Part shown: in pieces, positions 56,129 to 64,000 of the stretch
Layout: every line of letters begins with the position of its first letter
How positions within the stretch are numbered: position 1 is the stretch's first letter
NCBI RefSeq assembly: GCF_015354445.1
Contig: NZ_JADKYT010000002.1
Coordinates: 310,001 to 374,000, forward strand
Source of the DNA: Methylophilus sp. QUAN
Lineage (GTDB): Bacteria; Pseudomonadota; Gammaproteobacteria; Burkholderiales; Methylophilaceae
Direction of reading: 5' to 3'
DNA: 64,000 bases
Made by a program: the position numbers and the translations under genes
The notes under the pieces: generated by a model
Database searches by the model: none
What the model saw: only the letters and a program-made list of their open reading frames with translations
Told to the model about the DNA's origin: nothing

Positions 56129-59100
56129 TTAATGCAGACTTTTCAAAGGTTGAGCAGAGGGCGTACTGGGTGCCTTTTTATCAACTTCTGCTTCCTGTGG
56201 ATTATCCCATGTGCCTGTAATCATATACTCACTGGCGCTGATTTTGTTAAGCGGATCCTTGAGTAATTTTTGTGCCACAAACGCAGCCACGCCAACAATC
56301 GGGCCGCCTGCCAGAGCTGCCAGGGAGACCGAGTCACTAATATGGGGCACGACTTTGACCTTCAAGCGTTGCGTTTCGGTTTTTAAGTTGGTTTCACCCT
56401 TGATGCTGGCTTCGGCCGCCGGACCCGTCATAAACAGGTCGTTGCTGCGCAAAATACCATCTTTAATATTGGCGGTAGAGTTGATTTTGTCAAAAGCAAA
56501 GCCTTCGCTAAATAAATCACGGAAATCCAGGGTTAACCGTCGCGGCAGGCTTTGCAAGCTCAGCAAGCCGAGTAGGCGGCCCACGCCTGGCTGCACTTTT
56601 AAAATCTGGCCTTTTTCCAGTTGCATGGTGAAATTGCCATCCAGCCGCTCCACTGCAAACTCATGCGGGCTGCCCGGCCAGCCCAGTTGACCACTCATGC
56701 TGCCGGTCCCGCCTTTGACCATTTCGCCGCCGGGCTGGAAACGTTGCAGGGTTTTGCCCAGGTTACTGGAGTTGAGGTTGAATTTGAGCATGGTTTGCGG
56801 GCTGCGTACCGAGTTACGCCAGGTGCCGTCTGCGGTGAGCTGGCTATCACTGTTGTTGATATTCATGCGCTGTATTACCCAGCTCTCGCCACTGTTGTAG
56901 GCTTTTAAATCCAGGCTGCCCAGTTGTTTGTCACCAAACTGGAAGTCCTGCGCTGTAATATCCAGCTCAGGGTAGGTCATATCCAGGCGGCGTACTTCGG
57001 CCGGATTCGTATTGTTGTCGGTATCCATGCTGCGCGGAATGCGCAGGTAATTCAGTTTGGCTACCAGTTTGCTGGGTTTGCCTGATAACCAGTCAGCGTC
57101 ACCCGCAAGTTCCTGGCTTTGAATTGACAGTTTCAGGCGTTCTCTTTCCGGTGCAATATTCAGTTTGATCTGATGCAGGTTGCGGTCAAACACGTGCAGG
57201 GTGCCTGCGGTCAGCTCAATCTGATTCAGGGCTAGTGATGAGGCATCGGACGTCTGGCTGCCACTTTCCTGGTTCAGGTAGGTTAACCATTCATCGACAT
57301 TCAGCTTTTGAAAGTCGGCACGCAAGTTAATGCCATCCCCGCTTGGTAAACGCGGTGGTGTGTTGATGGCAATTTCACCTGCGCTGACTGTGGCCGGGGT
57401 GTTCGCATTGCGCAAGAAGTTGGCATGTATCCAGTCGCTATAGTGAATGGCAATTTTGTCTGGCTGGTTGGTTTCCTGGCGGAAACGGATACTCAGGCTG
57501 GCGGGTGTTTCAACGCTCTTTTTGGCCGGTTCTGGCAGGTCAATGGCCATGCCAATTAATTGCGAGCGGATGTCCAGCCGGATATTCGGTGCCTGGATCA
57601 GTAAATTACTTTTCCAGTCAGTCGTGCCATGCAAGGCGCGGGTAATCGGGTTGTTATCCAGTTTTCTGAGTGCGGCGTCGGTGATGCGGCCGCTGCCCTG
57701 GATAATGACGGATTTGTCCGGCCGGGTGCTCAGGCTGACGCTGGCAGGATTATCAAACATCGACAATTGCATGCCTTGGGCTTGCAGGCCTTTTTCGTTG
57801 AATTTTAAATGGCCATTGATATTACTCATTTCCGGCATGGCGATTTGCGGGTTAGCGGCAATATGGCCGTTCTTGATGTTGTAATCGCCCTGGAACTGGC
57901 TCGCGTCTACATCATTGAGCGGCACTTGCAGGCCCAGTTTGAGTTCAGAATTGCCTGAGGCTTTTAAAAAGTCAGTAAAGCCCATGGTGACTTGCCGCAC
58001 CGGGCTGGTGTTGATGAATTTCACCCCTTGTTCGACGGTGCCGGTGGCTGCCGCTTTGATATTGAGCATCGGCCAATCGGCATCCAGTTGCGGAATTTCG
58101 ACCTGTGCTTGCGTAATGTGCTGACCAACAGTGGAACCGTTTTTCACAGCGATATCCATGCGTTTGCCTTCAAATTTGAGGAAGGCGTCGATATTTTGAA
58201 TCACCGGCCAGTCAGTGCCATACTCCAGGCTGGCGCGATCGACTTGTGCGGTGACGCGGAACAGCCCCAGTGATGGGTCAGACTGATGCGCTGCATTCAC
58301 ATAGGGGAAGTCTTGCACGCGGCCTTTGACAATGACTTCGCCATGCCTGATCTGGCCACTCAGGATAGAGGTGTCCAACCAGTGCAAGGTGCTTTCACCC
58401 AGGATCAGCGGATAATAAAAAGGGGCAAACTTGGCATCGCCGCGCTCAATCTGGCTTTGCAGTTGTATGGTGTCGCCGCCTGCGGCGCCCAGTTGATATT
58501 CCAGATTGGTGCGCAAGGCCAGGTGGGGATTGCTGAAGTGCAGGTTGCGCGTGCTGATCAAGGTTTTCTGGCCGTTATGACTCCACGCCACTTCGCCTTG
58601 TAGCTGGTCTATGGGCAATGCCCAGCGTAGCACCCCGGCCAGCTCAATGGTCGCCTTGCTGGTATCCAGTTCCACGCTGCCTGCATTGGGACGTACTGAC
58701 AATTGCCCTGACCAGTTATCCAGGCCGGGGATGCTGGCGTAGGCTTGGGTATGCAGCCCATTAAAATTGGCGTCGACTGTGTAATCACGCCACTGATCTT
58801 GCTGGTAAAGCCAGCGCGCCTTGATTTGAGAGGCATTGCCTGCGGGGGCCATGTTTTCAAGATAAGTGGCTATTTTTGAATCAGGCGGTAACCATTGTGC
58901 AAATAAATGGCCTTGGGTCAGGCCGAATTTTTTAACCGTGAGCGTGCCTTCATGGCCTTGGCTATCCCATTGCAATTCACCATTGGTGTCTTCGAGCACC
59001 AAGCCCGGCTGCACGTTGGCAGAAAAGTGCTTGAGGGTGAGCATGAATCGTTGCTCAACACGCTGCCAGCGTAGCTCGCCAGTGACGGTTTTGGCGACAA

Positions 59101-59977
59101 ACGTTTGCGTCTCATTGGCCGGTTTGACGGCTACATCGTTCAGCTGTACTTGCGCTGCCAACCGTTGCAATTGCAAGGCGTCAAATGCCAGTGTGGTGGT
59201 CAGGTTGCCTTTACCAGCATTTATTTTTAGTGGCAAGTCTAACCACGGGCTCCAGGCGGCGAGGTCCGTTTCTGGCAAGCGTAGCGAAATTTCGCCATGC
59301 CATGCCTCAGGTGCGGCCACATCATCACCAACCACGACTGACTCCAGGGTCATACGCTGCTTGGTCCCGGTGGAAACCAGGCTGTCTATATGGATGCTAT
59401 GGCGGTGCAGCAGGCGTTGCCAGACCGGGGTCAGTATTTCAATATTCAAATCTTCCAGCAGGAGTGGCGGCGCCTGGCGTTGTTCATCGAGCCAGGTAAT
59501 GGTGGCGTGAGAAATCTGGATGCGACGTTGCGCCAGCAGCCAGTTGGCAAAAGCCGGATTGCCTTGGCCAGACATGGAAATGCCCGCTAAAAACAGCTCA
59601 CCGTTGGCGGTACGCCTGATCACCAAATTGGGTGCATCTATGCTGAGGCTGACCAGCGAAGGGGAGAATAATGCCAGGCTACTCCAGGACAGGCGGGTGG
59701 TGATCTTGGGCAACTCAAGTGCCGGGCGGTGTTCGGTATCAAACACCGTGACTTTGCCCAGGGTGACTTGTGGTGCCAGGCCGCGCCAGCGAATGGCAAT
59801 ATGGGCAATGGTGACCTGTTGCTTGAGTGACTGGCTGAGCGCTTGTTCAATCTTGCCGCGGTAGTCATCAATGTGGGGAAACACATAAAACTGAATGACA
59901 CCAACAATGCCTGCCAGCAAGACAAACAAGACAATCAGTAATGAAGCTAGCCAGCGTTTGATTTTTTGCAGAGGCAT
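56129..59977 (-). CDS. yhdP: YhdP-family AsmA-like phospholipid transport protein
   Basis: 1282-residue protein with one N-terminal membrane helix (about 11-31, LASLLIVLFVLLAGIVGVIQF) and a very long periplasmic part. The start (DYRGKIEQALSQSLKQQVTI, then WRGLAPQVTLGKVTVFD) and the end (GPIVGVAAFVAQKLLKDPLNKI, SEYMITGTWDNP) are DUF3971/AsmA marks of YhdP. In E. coli, YhdP and TamB/YdbH carry phospholipids along a beta-groove to the outer membrane. It begins the yhdP-nitrilase-tldD group. Divergent to the ABC-F gene. Confidence 0.94.
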   Translation of the reverse strand: MPLQKIKRWLASLLIVLFVLLAGIVGVIQFYVFPHIDDYRGKIEQALSQSLKQQVTIAHIAIRWRGLAPQVTLGKVTVFDTEHRPALELPKITTRLSWSSLALFSPSLVSLSIDAPNLVIRRTANGELFLAGISMSGQGNPAFANWLLAQRRIQISHATITWLDEQRQAPPLLLEDLNIEILTPVWQRLLHRHSIHIDSLVSTGTKQRMTLESVVVGDDVAAPEAWHGEISLRLPETDLAAWSPWLDLPLKINAGKGNLTTTLAFDALQLQRLAAQVQLNDVAVKPANETQTFVAKTVTGELRWQRVEQRFMLTLKHFSANVQPGLVLEDTNGELQWDSQGHEGTLTVKKFGLTQGHLFAQWLPPDSKIATYLENMAPAGNASQIKARWLYQQDQWRDYTVDANFNGLHTQAYASIPGLDNWSGQLSVRPNAGSVELDTSKATIELAGVLRWALPIDQLQGEVAWSHNGQKTLISTRNLHFSNPHLALRTNLEYQLGAAGGDTIQLQSQIERGDAKFAPFYYPLILGESTLHWLDTSILSGQIRHGEVIVKGRVQDFPYVNAAHQSDPSLGLFRVTAQVDRASLEYGTDWPVIQNIDAFLKFEGKRMDIAVKNGSTVGQHITQAQVEIPQLDADWPMLNIKAAATGTVEQGVKFINTSPVRQVTMGFTDFLKASGNSELKLGLQVPLNDVDASQFQGDYNIKNGHIAANPQIAMPEMSNINGHLKFNEKGLQAQGMQLSMFDNPASVSLSTRPDKSVIIQGSGRITDAALRKLDNNPITRALHGTTDWKSNLLIQAPNIRLDIRSQLIGMAIDLPEPAKKSVETPASLSIRFRQETNQPDKIAIHYSDWIHANFLRNANTPATVSAGEIAINTPPRLPSGDGINLRADFQKLNVDEWLTYLNQESGSQTSDASSLALNQIELTAGTLHVFDRNLHQIKLNIAPERERLKLSIQSQELAGDADWLSGKPSKLVAKLNYLRIPRSMDTDNNTNPAEVRRLDMTYPELDITAQDFQFGDKQLGSLDLKAYNSGESWVIQRMNINNSDSQLTADGTWRNSVRSPQTMLKFNLNSSNLGKTLQRFQPGGEMVKGGTGSMSGQLGWPGSPHEFAVERLDGNFTMQLEKGQILKVQPGVGRLLGLLSLQSLPRRLTLDFRDLFSEGFAFDKINSTANIKDGILRSNDLFMTGPAAEASIKGETNLKTETQRLKVKVVPHISDSVSLAALAGGPIVGVAAFVAQKLLKDPLNKISASEYMITGTWDNPQEAEVDKKAPSTPSAQPLKSLH

Positions 59978-60153
59978 ATGGTGTTGAACAGCAGTGGCAG
60001 AAGTAATTGTTTAACTGACTATTTTACTCGAAAACAGTTGCGCAGCCGCAGTAGAAGAGGTGGGAAGTCGCGGAATTATTCAGCCAGAGCCTGAATGATT
60101 CGTTTAAAATGCCACTCTTTTGCAATATCGTTTTTAAATGAAAGTGATTGTCA

Positions 60154-62070
60154 GTGATTCAGTTTAAACAACTGACTTTTTCCAGAGCAGGCAAAACACT
60201 GGTCGAAGCGGCCAGTTTCCAGTTGCATCCTGGGCATCGCGTCGGTCTGACCGGGGCCAATGGCGCGGGTAAATCGACCCTGTTTGCTTTGCTGCGCGGT
60301 GAGCTCACGGCGGATGTGGGCGAGTTGCTGATGCCGCCACAATGGGTGATTGCGCATGTGGCACAGGAAACGCCTGCGCTGTCGCAATCTGCACTCGAAT
60401 ATACCCTGGATGGCGATGAAGAGTTGCGCACCTTGCAAGCGCACCTGGCGCAAGCGGATGCCGGGGAAGGTAATGCAGGCGAAAGCCATGACCCGTTGCA
60501 TGTCGCCGAATGGCATCAGCGCCTGGCGGATATTGATGGCTATAGTGCAGAAGCCAGGGCCAGTGCCTTATTGGCCGGCCTGGGATTTTCTCAGTCACAG
60601 TTAAGTCGTCCGGTCAGTGATTTTTCCGGGGGCTGGCGTATGCGCCTCAACCTGGCGCGTGCTTTAATGTGCCGCTCGGATTTGTTATTGCTGGATGAGC
60701 CGACCAACCACCTGGATATTGAAGCCGTTATCTGGCTTGAGGGCTGGCTGAGTGCCTATCGCGGCACCTTGTTACTGATTTCGCATGACCGCGAGTTTCT
60801 TGATAACACTGTTAACCATATTCTACATATAGAGCAGCAACAACTGACTTTGTATCGCGGTGGCTATAGTGATTTTGAGCGCCAACGTGCAGAAAAGCTG
60901 ACATTGCAGCAAGCCAGCTATCAAAAGCAACAGCAGCAAATGGCGCATTTGCAGAAATATATTGATCGTTTTCGTGCACAGGCGACCAAGGCACGCCAGG
61001 CACAAAGCCGCATCAAGGCACTTGAGCGCATGGAGCGTATCAGTGCTGCGCATGTAGATTCCCCGTTCAGTTTCAGTTTTCGTGACCTGGGTTCGGTGCC
61101 TGATCCTTTACTGGTGATGAATCAGGCGGGGTTGGGCTATGCAGGTCAAACCCTGGTCAAACTAGGGCATCTGGCGATACGACCTGGTGAGCGCATCGGT
61201 TTGCTGGGTAAGAATGGCGCTGGCAAGTCCACCTTGATTAAAGCGCTGGCGCAGTCAGAAACCTTATTGTCGGGCGAGCGGGTAGAAGGTAAAGATTTAC
61301 GTATCGGCTATTTTGCCCAGCATCAGCTGGAGCAACTGGTTGCCAGCGACTCGCCCTTGCAGCATTTGCAGCGACTGGACGCCAATGCCAGAGAGCAGGA
61401 GCTGCTGGACTTTTTGGGCGGATTTGATTTCCGCGGCGAGATGGCCAAAGCGCCTTGCGGCCCGTTCTCAGGCGGTGAAAAATCGCGCCTGGCATTGGCG
61501 ATGCTGATCTGGCAACGGCCCAACCTGATTCTGCTGGATGAACCGACCAACCACCTGGACATTGAAATGCGGCATGCATTGTCTATGGCATTACAGGCTT
61601 ATGAAGGTGGCATGGTGATGGTTTCACATGACCGTACGCTGCTTGCCACATGTTGCGAAAAATTTGTACTGGTGGCTGATGGGCAAGCCAGTGTGTTTGA
61701 TGGTGACCTGGAAGATTACAAAGACTCTTTGCAGAAGGCTGCACAGAGTGAGGTCACTGCGAGTCGGCCTGCGGCCGCCAAGCAGAACAGCTACCATCAG
61801 CAAAAAGCGGATCGACAGGCACGCCTGGTGGAGCGCAGACCTTTGCTCAAAACGCTGGCGACATTGGAAACACAGTTGACCAAGCTCACGCAGGAAAAGC
61901 AAGACGTAGAAAACCGTCTGGCGGATAGTGCGATTTACGAGGTAGAGCAGCGTGAAACATTGCAGGCGCTGCTGATTTCGCAAAGTGAAAATCAAAAACA
62001 ACTCGATGTCATCGAAGAGCAGTGGTTAGACGTGCAGGAAAAACTGGAAGCCCTGCCTGAGATTGAATAA
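60154..62070 (+). CDS. ABC-F ribosome-associated ATPase (YheS/Uup type)
   Basis: Soluble protein with two ABC domains and no membrane part, about 638 residues. Walker A motifs are TGANGAGKSTL and LGKNGAGKSTL; signature motifs are FSGGWRMRLNLARAL and FSGGEKSRLALAML, with LLLDEPTNHLDIE in both. The linker between them (about 235-310, QQQQMAHLQKYIDRFRAQATKARQAQSRIKALERME) is the ABC-F P-site-tRNA-interaction motif. A coiled-coil C-terminus (about 550-635) follows. YheS from E. coli begins in the same register, so GTG at 60154 is chosen; TTG at 60148 is possible. It likely relieves stalls on ribosomes. Confidence 0.93.
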   Translation: MIQFKQLTFSRAGKTLVEAASFQLHPGHRVGLTGANGAGKSTLFALLRGELTADVGELLMPPQWVIAHVAQETPALSQSALEYTLDGDEELRTLQAHLAQADAGEGNAGESHDPLHVAEWHQRLADIDGYSAEARASALLAGLGFSQSQLSRPVSDFSGGWRMRLNLARALMCRSDLLLLDEPTNHLDIEAVIWLEGWLSAYRGTLLLISHDREFLDNTVNHILHIEQQQLTLYRGGYSDFERQRAEKLTLQQASYQKQQQQMAHLQKYIDRFRAQATKARQAQSRIKALERMERISAAHVDSPFSFSFRDLGSVPDPLLVMNQAGLGYAGQTLVKLGHLAIRPGERIGLLGKNGAGKSTLIKALAQSETLLSGERVEGKDLRIGYFAQHQLEQLVASDSPLQHLQRLDANAREQELLDFLGGFDFRGEMAKAPCGPFSGGEKSRLALAMLIWQRPNLILLDEPTNHLDIEMRHALSMALQAYEGGMVMVSHDRTLLATCCEKFVLVADGQASVFDGDLEDYKDSLQKAAQSEVTASRPAAAKQNSYHQQKADRQARLVERRPLLKTLATLETQLTKLTQEKQDVENRLADSAIYEVEQRETLQALLISQSENQKQLDVIEEQWLDVQEKLEALPEIE

Positions 62071-62099
62071 CACGGATAATATTAATTAAAGGGATCATC

Positions 62100-62672
62100 A
62101 TGGAAATGACTTATGAAGAACGTTTGAGGTTTATGTATCAGCTATGCCAGGCGCAGACTAGTGCGGGTATTCAGTCTGAAGCACAAGCTGTAGAAGCCTT
62201 TGCCAATGTTGAAATCGAAGACGCTATACATTATCTGGCGAGCTTTTTAACATTTAAAGCGATTCAGTCCGCTGACCGCCATCCGGCAGAAGAGCTGGAA
62301 AACGATTTTGATATGCTAGGTGTATATCAATGCTTCGGAGTGATGGTGTATGCCTTCTTATTCATGCCACTCACTCAGGAAGGGCGTCATCCTGACTACG
62401 ATAGGGCGCAGATTACCATCGGTAAAACCCTGTTTGATGGGCTTGCGCCAGAGATGCTGGCTGAGATTATTGAATCTGGCTTTCATAAGTTCAAACTGAT
62501 TGCAGAAGCGGAGTCTGAACATTGGCAGGAGTACCGTGAAAACCTGGATAAAGTGACCATTAGCTATATGATTGCAACGACAGATGATGATAGCCCGCAT
62601 AGTCCGGAAGAGGTGCTGCCACTGTTTGGTCAATTGCTAAGTCAGTTATGTGAGGCATTTACGGCTGATTAG
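62100..62672 (+). CDS. Cytosolic protein of unknown function
   Basis: 190 residues, acidic and mostly helical, with no signal peptide. It contains DAIHYLASFLTFKAIQ, a hydrophobic patch VYQCFGVMVYAFLFMPL, and a middle segment DRAQITIGKTLFDGLAPEMLAEIIESGFHKFKLIAE. The AAAGGG site lies nine bases before the ATG, 29 bases after the ABC-F gene, so the two are likely co-transcribed. No family is recognised. Confidence 0.7.
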   Translation: MEMTYEERLRFMYQLCQAQTSAGIQSEAQAVEAFANVEIEDAIHYLASFLTFKAIQSADRHPAEELENDFDMLGVYQCFGVMVYAFLFMPLTQEGRHPDYDRAQITIGKTLFDGLAPEMLAEIIESGFHKFKLIAEAESEHWQEYRENLDKVTISYMIATTDDDSPHSPEEVLPLFGQLLSQLCEAFTAD

Positions 62673-62745
62673 CCGTTTAGCATCATAAAATTTTCAGGTA
62701 TACTTTAAAATTGTTTAACATTTTTGATACAGTTTGAAAACTTGG

Positions 62746-62764
62746 GTAAAGTTAGGCCATTTAC
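62746..62764. promoter_or_regulatory. Inverted GTAAA repeat before the CpxR-like gene
   Basis: GTAAA-N9-TTTAC, about 86 bases upstream of the response-regulator start. CpxR sites use direct GTAAA repeats with 4-8 base spacing, so this is only a loosely similar candidate autoregulatory site. Confidence 0.3.
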
Positions 62765-62849
62765 GCTTGTTAATCAATTTAATTGTTCATAATATTCCAA
62801 GGCTAAATATTAGGATAAGCCTTGTGTTATCTTTTAAAAAAGGACATAA

Positions 62850-63530
62850 ATGAGCAAGCTGCTGTTGATTGACGATGATGTTGAATTAGCCAATATGCTG
62901 AAGGAGTTCCTGACGCAAGAGGGCTTTGCGGTGACGACTGCGCACGATGGATTGACGGGTGAGCAATATGTGCTTGCCGGTAAGTTTGACCTAGTGATTC
63001 TTGATGTCATGATGCCAGGTCAGGATGGTTTGCAGACGTTACGCAATGTCAGACAACATTCCGATATCCCTGTGCTGATGCTGACGGCTAAAGACGACAA
63101 TGAAGGCCGCATTGAAGGTTTGGAAGGCGGCGCGGATGACTACGTGCAGAAACCCTGTCTGCCAAGAGAGTTGGTTGCCAGAATTCGTGCCATTTTGCGC
63201 CGTCATACCAGTGACACGCCTAAAGGCAACGATATTGTGGTTGGCCAGTTGGTGGTGTCCAGCGAGCGCAGAAAAGTATTCTGGGCTGACAAGCCGATTG
63301 TGTTTACCAGTACGGAATTCAGCCTGATTGAAATTCTGGCCAAGCACGCCGGTACGATTGTGAGCAAAGAAGATTTGTCCATCAAGGCGCTGGGTCGTCC
63401 GTTGGTCAAATATGACCGTAGTATTGACGTGCATTTAAGTAGTATCCGTCAAAAAATATCAGAAGTGTCTGGCGGTGTGAATGTGATACAAACCATTTAC
63501 CGCGTCGGATACCAACTTGTTAGAGAGTAA
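62850..63530 (+). CDS. OmpR/CpxR-like response regulator
   Basis: 226-residue regulator: an N-terminal receiver with acidic pocket Asp8-Asp9-Asp10 and phosphoacceptor Asp52 (VILDVMMPG), Thr-Ala switch LMLTAKDD, and Lys in YVQKPC. The C-terminal winged helix (about 130-225) has FTSTEFSLIEILAKHAG and DVHLSSIRQKI. Sequence style (GADDYVQKPCLPRELVARIRAILRR) is near CpxR. It sits just before a sensor kinase (21-base gap), so the two form a two-component pair. AAAAAGG precedes the ATG. Confidence 0.93.
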   Translation: MSKLLLIDDDVELANMLKEFLTQEGFAVTTAHDGLTGEQYVLAGKFDLVILDVMMPGQDGLQTLRNVRQHSDIPVLMLTAKDDNEGRIEGLEGGADDYVQKPCLPRELVARIRAILRRHTSDTPKGNDIVVGQLVVSSERRKVFWADKPIVFTSTEFSLIEILAKHAGTIVSKEDLSIKALGRPLVKYDRSIDVHLSSIRQKISEVSGGVNVIQTIYRVGYQLVRE

Positions 63531-63550
63531 GTGAATTAAACGCGAGGGTT

Positions 63551-64000
63551 ATGGGGCGCCTGTTCTGGAAGTTATTCTTAGCATTCTTTTTGGCGCTCAT
63601 CTCCACCGATCTCATCGTTGGTAATATTGTTGAGTGGCAGACCCATCAACAATCTCCCATGCATCATACAGTCTCGCAGGCTTGCACCTCAGCAAGCGAC
63701 TGTGAGACCAAGCCAAATGCCTTAAAGCCTGAGTCTCAGTCAGTGAAGGCCGATCAACCGTCGGCTGAGAGGCAATACTTTAGCCTGCCTTTATATGTAC
63801 TGATCTACAGCCTCGTCTCCAGCAGCATTTTTGCCGGAGTCCTGGCCTGGTCAATTTCGCATCCCATCAAGTTATTGCTTGATCATCTGAAGAGTGCCGC
63901 AGAAGGGGATTTGCTGGTCAGGGTGAGCCCCAAAATCACCGCCAGTCACGATGAATTTTCTGAGTTGGGTGAAGCATTTGACTTGATGGCATTGCGCCTT
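63551..64000 (+). CDS. Sensor histidine kinase, CpxA-like (3' end outside window)
   Basis: The frame from the ATG at 63551 (GRLFWKLFLAFFLALIST) is open to the window end, giving 150 codons. The first membrane helix is at about 5-26, a periplasmic loop of about 55 residues follows with HHTVSQACTSASDCETK (two Cys and two His), then the second helix (about 83-104, LYVLIYSLVSSSIFAGVLAW) and a HAMP domain (HPIKLLLDHLKSAAEGDL, then EFSELGEAFDLMALRL). The kinase domain lies beyond the window. The loop is shorter than that of E. coli CpxA. Envelope stress or redox sensing is inferred. Confidence 0.88.
   Translation, partial: MGRLFWKLFLAFFLALISTDLIVGNIVEWQTHQQSPMHHTVSQACTSASDCETKPNALKPESQSVKADQPSAERQYFSLPLYVLIYSLVSSSIFAGVLAWSISHPIKLLLDHLKSAAEGDLLVRVSPKITASHDEFSELGEAFDLMALRL

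Noticed and set aside
60071-60097. Inverted repeat AATTATTCAG / CTGAATGATT before the ABC-F gene
   Set aside because: Contains a wobble and has no T tract or operator resemblance; probably chance.

Overview
The window is a piece of a proteobacterial chromosome with mid-range base composition and dense, mostly housekeeping gene content. Several traits point to a betaproteobacterium: EarP next to an elongation factor P with Arg32, the ftsK-lolA-rarA-serS order, a homodimeric AceE pyruvate dehydrogenase, AddAB-type rather than RecBCD-type recombination nucleases, and yhdP-nitrilase-tldD. The overall flavour resembles Methylophilaceae-type methylotrophs, but that family assignment is inference. 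No rRNA, tRNA, CRISPR array, insertion sequence or prophage was seen.

Layout. 1-2961: end of a membrane glycosyltransferase, a PA0069-type radical SAM protein and a gamma-glutamylcyclotransferase-like protein. 3045-7079 (minus): pyruvate dehydrogenase aceE-aceF. 7391-8854: M17 aminopeptidase. 8851-10941 (minus): persulfide-sensing repressor, DUF442 protein and sulfide:quinone oxidoreductase. 11160-14702: a Crp/Fnr regulator, glycine-zipper protein, Smr protein, thioredoxin reductase and Dps. 14813-20364: ftsK-lolA-rarA-serS. 20383-26704: mltF and rpiA (minus), then mfd and a DedA protein. 26800-33930 (minus): a small secreted protein, nitroreductase, and AddA/AddB-like helicase-nucleases. 34022-39343: membrane protein, PfkB-type kinase, GntR regulator, and a 1026-residue LGFP-repeat protein with a papain-like Cys-His-Asn region. 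39413-41938 (minus): chemoreceptor. 42179-44560: greB and a four-gene heavy-metal (copper/mercury-like) cluster. 44619-46680: OmpA lipoprotein, DnaQ-fold exonuclease and a YceI protein behind a near-perfect Fur box. 46909-48611: earP-efp. 48807-52047: secreted protein, trypsin-like protease, DUF2934 protein and FucP-type sugar transporter. 52089-53593: toxin-antitoxin pair and GIY-YIG nuclease, a small accessory island. 53707-59977 (minus): tldD, nitrilase and yhdP. 60154-64000: ABC-F ATPase, an unknown protein and a CpxRA-like two-component system cut by the window end.

Most of the window is core physiology: central carbon metabolism, division and chromosome segregation, envelope lipoprotein and phospholipid handling, translation quality control and DNA repair. 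The less ordinary parts are the LGFP/papain-like protein, the AddB homologue that has lost two of the four usual iron-sulfur cysteines, the persulfide-responsive operon, the metal cluster, the Fur-controlled YceI gene and the toxin-antitoxin/GIY-YIG insertion. Sites are by-eye readings; family names come from recognised motifs, not from database searches.
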